A stretch of DNA of 11,505 nt, taken from positions 1 through 11,505 of the forward strand of contig CACZPB010000088.1 in the NCBI GenBank assembly GCA_902782905.1, written 5' to 3'. Of the stretch, positions 1 through 6,631 are shown piece by piece. Made by a program: the position numbers and the translations under genes. Below the pieces are notes generated by a model. That model saw only the letters and a program-made list of their open reading frames with translations. It did not search any database and was not told the origin of the DNA. How positions within the stretch are numbered: position 1 is the first letter of the stretch; the number at the start of each line of letters is the position of its first letter. The DNA is from an uncultured bacterium (GTDB taxonomy: Bacteria; Cyanobacteriota; Vampirovibrionia; Gastranaerophilales; Gastranaerophilaceae).

Positions 1-354
1 AAACTTTTTAGGCAGATTTTCCAAGAAGGTTTCTGTGTCATCTTCTTCCATGTTTCCCAATACGTCGGCAGCTTCATCGTGAGGAAGTTTTGACACAAGC
101 CGAGATGCGAGTTTTTCGTCTATATCTCCCAGTATTTCTACCTGCAGCTGAGGCGGAAGATACTCAATAACATCAGATGCAAGTTCTTCGTTAATATTTG
201 TAATACAGATTAGCCTTTCGTCCGGCTTAAGCTCCTGAAAAATGTCAGCCAAATCTGCTGAGTGATAATTCTCAAGTTCTTCTCTAAGAAGATTGTTATC
301 CTCGCTTTCAATTAATTCTCTTATTCTGTCTATTGTGTTTTCAATATTAAGCAT
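1..354 (-). CDS. mgtE: Magnesium transporter MgtE, N-terminal part (partial)
   Basis: This is the first 118 codons of an open frame that begins with ATG at 354-352 and leaves the window at base 1 without a stop. The translation starts MLNIENTIDRIRELIE and continues with repeated acidic helical units such as HSADLADIFQELKPDER, SDVIEYLPPQ and LPHDEAADVLGNM. These are typical of the cytosolic MgtE N domain, a superhelix that with the CBS pair senses intracellular Mg2+ and gates the membrane channel. Family members are about 450 residues, so the CBS and transmembrane domains lie outside. The 71-nt gap to yajQ shows no strong SD site before the ATG (only AAAGAC-like sequence). Transcription could continue from yajQ or start in the gap. 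The family call is confident; transport itself is inferred because the channel part is not visible. Confidence 0.9.
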   Translation of the reverse strand, partial: MLNIENTIDRIRELIESEDNNLLREELENYHSADLADIFQELKPDERLICITNINEELASDVIEYLPPQLQVEILGDIDEKLASRLVSKLPHDEAADVLGNMEEDDTETFLENLPKKF

Positions 355-425
355 CTTTTTGTCTTTTATTTGTTAATCCGTGCTTTATGTTATTTACTTT
401 AAGATGATTTTGCGTGCTTAAAGTC

Positions 426-926
426 CTATCTGTAGTTTGTGAATTGCAACGGAATATCGTACTTGTCTTCATTTTTTCTTAAAAGTCCGATAACCTCTTG
501 CAAATCATCTTTGCTTTTTCCTGAAACTCTTACTTGTTCGCCTTGAATGGATGCTTGGACTTTTAATTTTGAATCCTTAATATCAGCAACAATCTTTTTG
601 GCAAGCTCTTGAGTCAAACCTTTTTTAAGGTTAAAAACTTGTCTTACATTGCCGCCCAATGCATTTTCTATTGTTTGTGCGTCAAGAATTTTTATACTCA
701 ATCCTCGTTTTACAAGCTTAGTTTGAAGGATATCAAATATGTTTCTAAGCTTCATTTCATCATTTGTAGTAATAGTTATAGATTTATCACCTTCTAAATC
801 TATTGCCGAGTTAGAATTTTTTAAATCGAAACGAGAGGTCAAGTCGCGTTTAACTTGATCTACTGCGTTAACAAGCTCTTGCTTATCAAATTCTGATACA
901 ACGTCAAAACTGCAATCTTTAGCCAT
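426..926 (-). CDS. yajQ: YajQ family nucleotide-binding protein
   Basis: A complete 166-residue protein, the usual length for YajQ (UPF0234). It opens with MAKDCSFDVVSEFDKQELVNA-type sequence and contains SRFDLKNSNSAIDLEGD, the central KLVKRGLSIKILDAQ segment, and a C-terminal QVRVSGKSKDDLQ...LRKNEDKYDIPLQFTNYR end, all family hallmarks. YajQ proteins have two ferredoxin-like folds. Some members bind cyclic di-GMP or other nucleotides and act as regulators with a partner transcription factor; whether this one does cannot be told. The start is supported by a TAGGAG SD seven nt before ATG. It is cytosolic and lies between mgtE and a small orphan gene on the same strand. Confidence 0.95.
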   Translation of the reverse strand: MAKDCSFDVVSEFDKQELVNAVDQVKRDLTSRFDLKNSNSAIDLEGDKSITITTNDEMKLRNIFDILQTKLVKRGLSIKILDAQTIENALGGNVRQVFNLKKGLTQELAKKIVADIKDSKLKVQASIQGEQVRVSGKSKDDLQEVIGLLRKNEDKYDIPLQFTNYR

Positions 927-985
927 AAAGGAACTCCTATATTTGTTAACATGACAAATATATCATGAACAAAAGGAGAAAAAAA

Positions 986-1225
986 TTAATTTCCTAATAG
1001 ACTTACTCTCAGTCTAGTCCAGAAATTAGGTTTTACGACTTCCATCGGAACAGGAAGAATCGGCATAGTGTATGCAGGCGGTTGAGGGGTTTTTCTGAAG
1101 CAGTCTTCACATCCGTGCTTCGCTCTGATTGAACTCAAAACACTTCCTTCTCTTGCTTGAATGGCTTGTGCTCCTCCTGCCATAGCCGGATTATAGTTGT
1201 TTGCAATACCAAAATTCACACTCAT
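986..1225 (-). CDS. Small hypothetical protein with a CxxC pair
   Basis: A 79-residue open frame that I do not recognise. It is supported as a real gene by an AAAGGTG SD eight nt before ATG, by filling the space between two leftward genes, and by a non-random composition. It has a Gly/Ala-rich N-terminal half (NYNPAMAGGAQAIQ), then an SIRAKHG segment, a CEDC motif at residues 39-42, a proline-rich stretch (residues 47-63, with TPQPPAY and LPVPME) and a basic C-terminus. There is no signal peptide or transmembrane helix. The two cysteines could bind metal or form a disulfide, but nothing else suggests a function. It may be lineage-specific. Confidence 0.6.
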   Translation of the reverse strand: MSVNFGIANNYNPAMAGGAQAIQAREGSVLSSIRAKHGCEDCFRKTPQPPAYTMPILPVPMEVVKPNFWTRLRVSLLGN

Positions 1226-1330
1226 ATTACACCTTTAAGTTATTACTACACACATATATAAAGTTTTTTTAGTGTAAAAAATTGCTTAACTTAAATCAAA
1301 TATTAATTTTTGTAAAGGAGAAGAACGATA

Positions 1331-1873
1331 TTAAACAAATTTTTCTGCATCCAGATATTTTATAACTCTTGCCGGATTTCCAACTACAACTGCGTTATCA
1401 GGAACGTCTTTTGTTACAACTGCACCTGCACCAACAACGGCATTTTCTCCTATTGTCACTCCGGGGAGAATCGTAACATTGACTCCAATCCAGACATTGC
1501 GTTTGATGTGAACCGGTTTGCAGGTTATAACATATCTGTCATAAAAATCGTGGTTATTGGTGGCAATTGTACAATTCAGCGAAATCATTGTGTTATCTTC
1601 AATTGTCAGACCGCCGGCGGACATACATTGAAAATTGTTTAGTATGGTAACATTTTTTCCTATTTTAACTTTATCAGCCAAAATAGTGAAAATTGGCGGA
1701 TGCAAGACTGTATTTTCACCGAGAGTATGATTAAAAAGCTCATCAATAAGTTCCTTGCACTCAGCTGTTGTAGGATTTGTGTGATTGATTCTAAAACACA
1801 AATCTGAGCTCCGAATGGCTTCTGCTACCCTTTCAGGGCTTTGAGTTCTTACATCTATTCTGACTTCTTCCAT
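1331..1873 (-). CDS. Hexapeptide-repeat (left-handed beta-helix) O-acetyltransferase
   Basis: A 180-residue protein of the maltose/galactoside acetyltransferase type, which transfers acetyl from acetyl-CoA to a hydroxyl of a sugar or similar acceptor. The N-terminal third (residues 11-60) is helical, with NHTNPTTAECKELIDELF resembling the Mac domain. From about residue 64 there are hexapeptide coils (ILADKVKIGKNVTIL, LTIEDNTMISLNCTI, VWIGVNVTILPGVTIGENAVVGAGAVVTKDVP) ending in the usual VVVGNPARVIKYL. His108 in TNNHD fits the catalytic histidine of the family. A GAGG SD lies seven nt before ATG, and the gene begins 12 nt after the CMD/cupin stop, so it is the last gene of the redox operon. 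Its acceptor substrate is unknown, and its presence in a redox operon is odd. Confidence 0.88.
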   Translation of the reverse strand: MEEVRIDVRTQSPERVAEAIRSSDLCFRINHTNPTTAECKELIDELFNHTLGENTVLHPPIFTILADKVKIGKNVTILNNFQCMSAGGLTIEDNTMISLNCTIATNNHDFYDRYVITCKPVHIKRNVWIGVNVTILPGVTIGENAVVGAGAVVTKDVPDNAVVVGNPARVIKYLDAEKFV

Positions 1874-1885
1874 ATTAAAACCTCT

Positions 1886-2920
1886 TTAGTTGAGTTTGTT
1901 GTATTCTTCATCGCTGACTTCTTCAAGCCATTCATTTGTTGCACCCTCTGAAGGAACTTCGACTGCAATGTGCGAGAACCACGAATCTTTGGCTGCACCG
2001 TGCCAGTGTTTAACACCGGCCGGAATATTTACAACGTCGCCTTTTTTAAGCTCTCTTGCCGGCTTACCCCATTCTTGATAATATCCTCTACCATCAGTTA
2101 CTATAAGAATTTGACCACCTTTGCCGTCTTTCCCTGCGTGATGGATATGCCAGTTGTTTCTGCATTTTGGCTCAAATGTCACATTATATAACGGTACTTG
2201 TTCTTTTATGAGTGGTTTCAGATAGGATTGACCTATAAAATATTTTGCAAAAGCGTCATTTTTATCTCCCAAACCAAACGTAAATTTATATTGTGCATTT
2301 TTTACCATAGATATAATCTCGTCAACTTGTTCTTGCGTTACGCCTGTATTTTTTGCTATTTGAATATGCGCATTGAGCTGCGGTTCTACATTGCCTATAG
2401 TTGCAAGAGCAGCAACAGTCGCTATTTCTCGTTCTTTGTTTGTTAAAACTCCTCTTGCAAAGATATCGCCGAACAAATGTTCTTTTAAATAATCATCAAT
2501 AGCTGGCGCAAATTCAAACAACTCCCCTTTAACAGGGCTTCCGCAAAGTTCGGTTTGTGTCTTTTCACCGATTGCATTTTTGTCAGCATTTTTTGGCAAA
2601 GGTTTTCCGGCTTTACCTTCCTTATATTTTTTCCCCTCTTTGGAAAGCTTCATCAATGTGGAAACTGCATTAATGCTCTTTGGAAATCCGCAATAAGCGT
2701 AGAGCTGAACCATAATTTCTTTAATTTCATTAATAGTTAAACCATCTTCCAAACCCTTTCGAGTCGCTTGTTCAAGATTCCCCAAATCACCGCTTGCGGT
2801 GTATGATGATATCAGAACAATATTGTGTTCTTTCGTAGTCAAATTTTCTTTTGCCATAATAATATTTCCCGTAAATATCAATGCTATCAATAAAAATATT
2901 TTAAAAAATCTTTTGGACAT
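1886..2920 (-). CDS. Exported carboxymuconolactone decarboxylase-like / cupin fusion protein
   Basis: A 344-residue fusion. Residues 1-23 form a Sec-type signal (MSKRFFK, then a hydrophobic IFLLIALIF core) with no lipobox cysteine. Residues 45-100 form one CMD/AhpD-like unit (ATRKGLEDGLTINEIKEI, QLYAYCGFPKSINA). Residues 140-215 form a second (LTNKEREIATVAALATIG, QLNAHIQIAKNTGVTQEQVDEI). Residues 240-320 form a cupin with metal-ligand-like His258 and His260 in NNWHIHHAG and His305 and His307 in GVKHWHG. The CxxC peroxidatic motif of AhpD is absent. An AAGGGG SD precedes the ATG at 2920; an internal ATG at residue 22 (MAKEN) has no good SD, so the exported form is preferred. The gene starts 8 nt after the upstream stop. 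A periplasmic or surface role acting on small organic molecules is inferred; the reaction is unknown. Confidence 0.85.
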   Translation of the reverse strand: MSKRFFKIFLLIALIFTGNIIMAKENLTTKEHNIVLISSYTASGDLGNLEQATRKGLEDGLTINEIKEIMVQLYAYCGFPKSINAVSTLMKLSKEGKKYKEGKAGKPLPKNADKNAIGEKTQTELCGSPVKGELFEFAPAIDDYLKEHLFGDIFARGVLTNKEREIATVAALATIGNVEPQLNAHIQIAKNTGVTQEQVDEIISMVKNAQYKFTFGLGDKNDAFAKYFIGQSYLKPLIKEQVPLYNVTFEPKCRNNWHIHHAGKDGKGGQILIVTDGRGYYQEWGKPARELKKGDVVNIPAGVKHWHGAAKDSWFSHIAVEVPSEGATNEWLEEVSDEEYNKLN

Positions 2921-2928
2921 AGTGCCCC

Positions 2929-3465
2929 TTATAATGATTTTCCAAGTTCATACGCTTGTTTAGGGTAAGGAGTTTGTTTCAACTGTTCAACACTCTCTAT
3001 TCCTATAGCATTAATAATGCCCGCATTTTCCATATTTAACCAGTTAAAAATAGATTGAATATGCGTGTTTAAAGCTTCTTTGACCTGATCAACCGGTGAA
3101 TGTTGGACAGAGATTAAAATTGCTTTATTTTGTTTTGCTTTTAGCTGTGGATCTATGCTATAAAATCTGTCTATAACTTTTTTGATTGAAGATGTCATTC
3201 CAAAATAATAAATTGGCGTAACAAATACCACCAAATCTGAATTTAAAAGATGTTCTCGTAATTCGACAAAATCGTCTTTATGAATACAGGGTCTTGTGCC
3301 CATTTGGCAGGCATTACAGGAGATGCAATTTTTAACATCAGCCTTTGCACTGTCAAATCTGTATATATTATGCCCGTTTTCTTCTGCTCCGCGGATAAAT
3401 TCATCTGCCATATAGTTTGAAGTGCCGTTTTTTCTGGGGCTACCTGTTATTACTGTAATTTTCAT
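2929..3465 (-). CDS. Flavodoxin-fold NAD(P)H-dependent oxidoreductase with compact Cys motif
   Basis: A 178-residue cytosolic flavoprotein of the NADPH-dependent FMN reductase / iron-sulfur flavoprotein group. The phosphate-binding loop is ITGSPRKNGTSN (residues 6-17). A CX2CX2CX6C cluster (Cys47, 50, 53, 60) resembles the compact [4Fe-4S]-type motif of iron-sulfur flavoproteins. VVFVTPIYYFGMTSSIKKVIDRF is the usual flavin-side strand and helix. The frame can be opened from a GTG at 3480, but that region contains the AGGAGA SD (3472-3477), six nt before the ATG at 3465-3463. The ATG is therefore the start. It begins 11 nt after the flavodoxin stop, within the redox operon. Reduction of small electrophiles or electron transfer is inferred. 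Confidence 0.88.
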   Translation of the reverse strand: MKITVITGSPRKNGTSNYMADEFIRGAEENGHNIYRFDSAKADVKNCISCNACQMGTRPCIHKDDFVELREHLLNSDLVVFVTPIYYFGMTSSIKKVIDRFYSIDPQLKAKQNKAILISVQHSPVDQVKEALNTHIQSIFNWLNMENAGIINAIGIESVEQLKQTPYPKQAYELGKSL

Positions 3466-3476
3466 TTTATCTCTCC

Positions 3477-3956
3477 TCACTTTAAACTATTCAACCATTC
3501 ATCTACTTTTTTTTCTGTTTGAGTTCTGTCATTTTGTGCGATGTGACCGTATAGAGCAAAATCATCTCTGTGAACTCCGCCAGAGCCTTCGTGAGTACAG
3601 AATTTGAACACTTTTTTGGATGAAAGGTCGTAACTTTCTATGAATGTGTAAACCGGCATTGGCATATCTGCCCACCAATTTGGATAGCCTATAAATATTC
3701 TGTCGTAATCTTCGATATTATTTATCTTGCCGACGATTTCAGGTCTGGCATTTGCTTGTTTCTCTTGCTTAGCAAACTGTATTAAAGGTGTGTACTTATT
3801 AGGGTAATTATCTTCAACTACCTTTATCTCAAATAAGTCTCCGCCTGTTTTTTCGGCAATAATTTCAGCAAGCTTTTTTGTGTTGCCTTCACTGATTTCA
3901 CCGACGCCGTATTGTTCACCTGTTCTGGAAAAATATGCGACCAAAGTTTTTGACAT
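3477..3956 (-). CDS. Flavodoxin (small FMN electron carrier)
   Basis: A 159-residue flavodoxin. Residues 1-25 hold the FMN-phosphate loop (MSKTLVAYFSRTGEQY, then SEGNTKKLAEII). IFIGYPNWWADMPMPVYTFIE (about residues 87-107) is the second flavin loop with its Trp pair. FKFCTHEGSGGVHRD (about 117-131) is the third loop. There is no Fe-S cysteine motif, so it is a simple one- or two-electron carrier or a flavodoxin-like reductase, probably serving a partner enzyme of the same operon. The frame opens at an ATG at 3971, but the ATG at 3956-3954 is preferred: it has a GGGGGGAAG SD-like run (3961-3969) just upstream and removes MGGRT, which family members lack. It starts 20 nt after the previous stop. 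Confidence 0.9.
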   Translation of the reverse strand: MSKTLVAYFSRTGEQYGVGEISEGNTKKLAEIIAEKTGGDLFEIKVVEDNYPNKYTPLIQFAKQEKQANARPEIVGKINNIEDYDRIFIGYPNWWADMPMPVYTFIESYDLSSKKVFKFCTHEGSGGVHRDDFALYGHIAQNDRTQTEKKVDEWLNSLK

Positions 3957-3976
3957 GGTTCTTCCCCCCATCTAGC

Positions 3977-4618
3977 TTATCTTATAAAATTTGTATATAC
4001 AATTTCTTCCTGTTTTGGCATCGGAATGCCTGCTTTTTTGCCGGCCTCCTGACATTTTAAGTGCCATGCCATGTTGCGGGCTAAAATTCTCATATTTTGC
4101 ATGCCTTCCAAGTCCTGCTTGACTTGTTCAGCGTTAGCTCCGTGAACCATATTCCAATATCTGCCCGAAATCATCGGCATTTCTGTTATTGCAAAATACT
4201 TATTTAATTGGTCAAGAGTAGCAGTTGTACCGGCCCTACGCGCACTTACGATAGCAGCTGCTGGTTTGTGTCTAAATACCTCTCCTTGACCGGATGCGAA
4301 AGCAGAGAAGAATGCTCTGTCTAAAAATGCTGTAATTCCACCGCAAGCAGATGCATAGTGAACCGGTGAACCAAAAATAAAACCGTCAAATTCTTTTGCG
4401 TATTGAATAAAATTATTGACCCCGTCATCATTAATTACACATTTCCCGATTTTAGAGCAAGCATAGCATCCTCTGCACGGGTAAATAGGTGCTGTAGTTC
4501 CTATGTGATAAATTTCAGATTCAATTCCTTCTTCCTGAAGTGTTTTTGCAATTTCTTCCAATGCTGTATAAGTACAGCCGTTTTTGTGCGGTGAACCGTT
4601 GAATAACAATACTTTCAT
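3977..4618 (-). CDS. Iron-sulfur flavoprotein-like NAD(P)H-dependent oxidoreductase
   Basis: A 213-residue protein with a flavodoxin fold. The loop FNGSPHKNGCTYTALEE is at residues 6-22. The cluster PCRGCYACSKIGKC gives CX2CX2CX5C (Cys48, 51, 54, 60), the compact motif that ligates a cubane cluster in iron-sulfur flavoproteins. GFIFGSPVHYASACGGITAFLDRAF is the flavin-side helix, and there is an AAAIVSARRAGTTATLDQLNKYF segment typical of this reductase group. An AAAGGAGAT SD lies before the ATG. It is the second gene of the operon, 21 nt after the aldo/keto reductase. It probably shuttles electrons or reduces quinones or other electrophiles. A bound Fe-S cluster is inferred only from the cysteines. 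Confidence 0.88.
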   Translation of the reverse strand: MKVLLFNGSPHKNGCTYTALEEIAKTLQEEGIESEIYHIGTTAPIYPCRGCYACSKIGKCVINDDGVNNFIQYAKEFDGFIFGSPVHYASACGGITAFLDRAFFSAFASGQGEVFRHKPAAAIVSARRAGTTATLDQLNKYFAITEMPMISGRYWNMVHGANAEQVKQDLEGMQNMRILARNMAWHLKCQEAGKKAGIPMPKQEEIVYTNFIR

Positions 4619-4639
4619 TTTAATATCTCCTTTAACTCT

Positions 4640-5632
4640 CTAGAATGCACCGGTTTTGATATGCGGCACATAAGGTGCCTCTAACCTTCTAATTATATCA
4701 CTATTCAATCTGATGTCCAAGGCTTGAACTGCTTCATCTACATGTTCTACATTTGTAAAACCAACAATAGGAGAAGTAATGTAAGGTTTTGAAAGCATCC
4801 ACGCTAAAGATACTTGTGCCATTGAATATCCAAGTTCATTGGATATTTTTTCCAAATTATCTATAACAATCTTGTCCTGTGCTTCTGTAGAGCCCCAAAC
4901 AGCAGGTGATACTTCATCAATAGAATTTCTGAGAGTTTTTGTTCCCCAAGGGTGAGCACATCTTCCGCCTGCAAGTGGTGACCAAGGAACAACCGCTACT
5001 TTCCTGTCTTGGCATAGGGGAATCATTTCGCGTTCTTCTTCGCGGTAAATTAAATTATATTGGTTTTGCATAGAAACAAATTTTGTCCAGCCGTTTCTTT
5101 CGGCTATTTGATTCAGCCGTTCAAATTCCCATGCCCACATGACAGATGCTCCAATATATCTTGCTTTACCTGATTTAACAACATCGTGAAGGGCTTCCAT
5201 GATTTCTTCCATTGGAGTTTCGTGGTCGAGTCTATGAATTTGATAAACGTCTACATAGTCAAGTCCTAATCTTTTAAGTGAATGGTCAATTTCTGCCATA
5301 ATATTTTTTCTGCTTGAACCAGCTCCATTTGGTCTGCCTTCGCGCATAGCGAAATGGACTTTTGTAGCAACGACAATTTCATCTCTGTCTAACCCGAAAT
5401 CTTTAATCAAGCGCCCTGTGATTTCTTCACTTGTTCCGAGTTGATAAACATTCGCTGTATCGAAATAATTAATTCCTAAATCTATTGCTCTTTTAAATAT
5501 GGGTTTTGCTTCTTCATAATCTTTTGCCCAAGGAAAAACTCCATTTTCTTTTCCAGGCTTTCCAAAGCTCATACAACCCAAACAAATCCTTGAAACATCC
5601 ATTCCGGTATTGCCGAATTTAACGTATTGCAT
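4640..5632 (-). CDS. Aldo/keto reductase, YajO-like
   Basis: A 330-residue NADPH-dependent aldo/keto reductase, first gene of the operon. The (beta/alpha)8 barrel starts MQYVKFGNTGMDVSRICLG. The catalytic tetrad is visible as Asp58 (NYFDTAN), Tyr63 (VYQLG), Lys91 (VATKV) and His133 (YQIHR). Cofactor-side segments include FVSMQNQYNLIYREEEREM, VVPWSPLAGGR and SPIVGFTNVEHVDEAV. Wording and length closely match E. coli YajO-type reductases, which reduce aldehydes and ketones. An ATG two codons upstream (5638) lies only two nt from the GGAG SD, whereas the ATG at 5632-5630 is eight nt away, so the shorter form is chosen. The natural substrate is unknown. Confidence 0.93.
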   Translation of the reverse strand: MQYVKFGNTGMDVSRICLGCMSFGKPGKENGVFPWAKDYEEAKPIFKRAIDLGINYFDTANVYQLGTSEEITGRLIKDFGLDRDEIVVATKVHFAMREGRPNGAGSSRKNIMAEIDHSLKRLGLDYVDVYQIHRLDHETPMEEIMEALHDVVKSGKARYIGASVMWAWEFERLNQIAERNGWTKFVSMQNQYNLIYREEEREMIPLCQDRKVAVVPWSPLAGGRCAHPWGTKTLRNSIDEVSPAVWGSTEAQDKIVIDNLEKISNELGYSMAQVSLAWMLSKPYITSPIVGFTNVEHVDEAVQALDIRLNSDIIRRLEAPYVPHIKTGAF

Positions 5633-5658
5633 AATCATATCTCCTTTTTTGTACTTCT

Positions 5659-5687
5659 ATTTTAGATAGTTACGATAAAATTTTCAA
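5659..5687 (-). promoter_or_regulatory. Sigma70-like promoter of the redox operon
   Basis: On the minus strand TTGAAA (5687-5682) and TAAAAT (5664-5659) are separated by 17 nt, near the sigma70 consensus. The expected transcript would start near 5652 and give a leader of about 20 nt containing the AAAGGAG SD of the aldo/keto reductase. Seen by eye; the AT-rich setting makes chance matches possible. Confidence 0.6.
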
Positions 5688-5694
5688 ATTGAAA
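5682..5694. promoter_or_regulatory. Candidate LysR-type operator (T-N11-A palindrome)
   Basis: TTTCAA-A-TTGAAA is a perfect inverted repeat with a one-base centre and fits the T-N11-A box recognised by LysR-type regulators. It sits in the divergent gap and its left arm is the -35 box of the operon promoter, so binding there would directly affect operon transcription. A direct repeat GATTAAA (5707-5713 and 5720-5726) beside it may be an accessory site. Confidence 0.55.
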
Positions 5695-5704
5695 TATTAA
5701 ATTA

Positions 5705-5733
5705 TTGATTAAATTTTTCGATTAAACTATATT
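5705..5733 (+). promoter_or_regulatory. Sigma70-like promoter of the LysR gene, probably leaderless
   Basis: TTGATT (5705-5710) and TATATT (5728-5733) are spaced by exactly 17 nt. The start codon at 5740 lies six nt after the -10 box, where transcription would be expected to begin, and no SD is present. The mRNA may therefore have no 5' leader. Confidence 0.55.
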
Positions 5734-5739
5734 TATTTT

Positions 5740-6621
5740 ATGAATACAAAACAAATTGATTACATAATAGAGCTTGCAAGAACAAAAAATTTTAACAGAG
5801 CCGCTGAGAATTTGTATATTTCGCAGTCAACTCTTACATATCAGATTAAAGAAGTAGAAAAAGAGATTGGGTTTGAACTTTTTGAACGTTCGGGGAAAGG
5901 AGCAACTCTTACTCCGGCAGGCAGGCAGTTGTGTGTTACTCTCAAAAGTCTAAAAGAAACTCTGCAAAAAAGTATAGAAGAAGCGCAGAATTTCAGCAAA
6001 AAGTATTCTGATAATATTACTATAGGTTTGCCAACTCGCTCTTGTGTATTTTATCTGCCTGAAGCAATAAAGGAGTTTAACAAAAAATACCCGAAAATTT
6101 CAATAACTCCTGTTTTTAACGGTTTTTATCATCCGGAAGAATTTTTGCGAGGAAATCAAGATGTTTTATTTTCCTTTGATAATGAAATGAAGCATGTTCC
6201 TGATATTAAGCGTGTTCATTTGTATACGACAGGAATATATTTGATAACAAAAAAAGATGACGAACTTGCTGTTTTGAAAAGGGCACAAATTTCGGATTTA
6301 AGCGGCAGAACTCTGATGGTTGGCGGCGGTTCTCCTCCGCAATTAAAATCTCTTCAACAGCGAATAATAAGTACTATAAAAATAGATTATTTTAACTCAG
6401 AAAATCACGATACTACGCTTACCAATATTCTTGCGGACAAAGGTATTTGTCTAACACCGGGGTTCTTTCAGGATTATACAGGAGAATTCGCGTGGATTCC
6501 TTTTGAGTGCGAAGAAAAATTTGAATGTTATCTCTGCACTCATATATATGACAAGCGTGAATCATTACAGGATTTTATAAAAATCTTGCGTAATATTTAT
6601 GCTCAAAAAATGAAAGAATAA
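5740..6621 (+). CDS. LysR-family transcriptional regulator
   Basis: A 293-residue LysR-type regulator. The winged helix-turn-helix occupies residues 1-60 (MNTKQIDYIIELARTKNFNR, AAENLYISQSTLTYQIK, EIGFELFERSGKGATLTPAG). A linker helix follows to about residue 88, then a periplasmic-binding-protein-like effector domain (ITIGLPTRSCVFYLPEAI onward). It is divergent from the aldo/keto reductase operon over a 107-bp gap with a T-N11-A palindrome, the classic arrangement for a LysR gene controlling its neighbour. The inducer is unknown. No SD precedes the ATG. The gene ends 10 bp from the convergent flavodoxin-fold gene. Confidence 0.93.
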   Translation: MNTKQIDYIIELARTKNFNRAAENLYISQSTLTYQIKEVEKEIGFELFERSGKGATLTPAGRQLCVTLKSLKETLQKSIEEAQNFSKKYSDNITIGLPTRSCVFYLPEAIKEFNKKYPKISITPVFNGFYHPEEFLRGNQDVLFSFDNEMKHVPDIKRVHLYTTGIYLITKKDDELAVLKRAQISDLSGRTLMVGGGSPPQLKSLQQRIISTIKIDYFNSENHDTTLTNILADKGICLTPGFFQDYTGEFAWIPFECEEKFECYLCTHIYDKRESLQDFIKILRNIYAQKMKE

Positions 6622-6631
6622 AACCGAATCT

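Noticed and set aside
998..1016. Six-bp stem TAGACT/AGTCTA at the end of the small orphan gene as a terminator
   Set aside because: It is inside the coding end, and the T-run lies about 13 nt beyond the stem rather than directly after it.
1226..1330. Promoter for the 79-residue orphan and terminator for the redox operon
   Set aside because: TATATA-like and TTTACA-like pieces are present, but with poor spacing (14 nt), and the A/T stem near 1261-1302 has no GC core. Not enough to annotate.
2198..2446. Plus-strand open frame of 82 codons opposite the CMD/cupin gene
   Set aside because: It is fully antisense to a well-supported gene, shows no SD, and its Phe/Cys/Tyr-rich translation is typical of a reverse-strand shadow.
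6622..6631. Shared terminator between the convergent LysR and flavodoxin-fold genes
   Set aside because: The 10-bp gap and its flanks give only a four-bp GAAT/ATTC pairing without a proper T-run.
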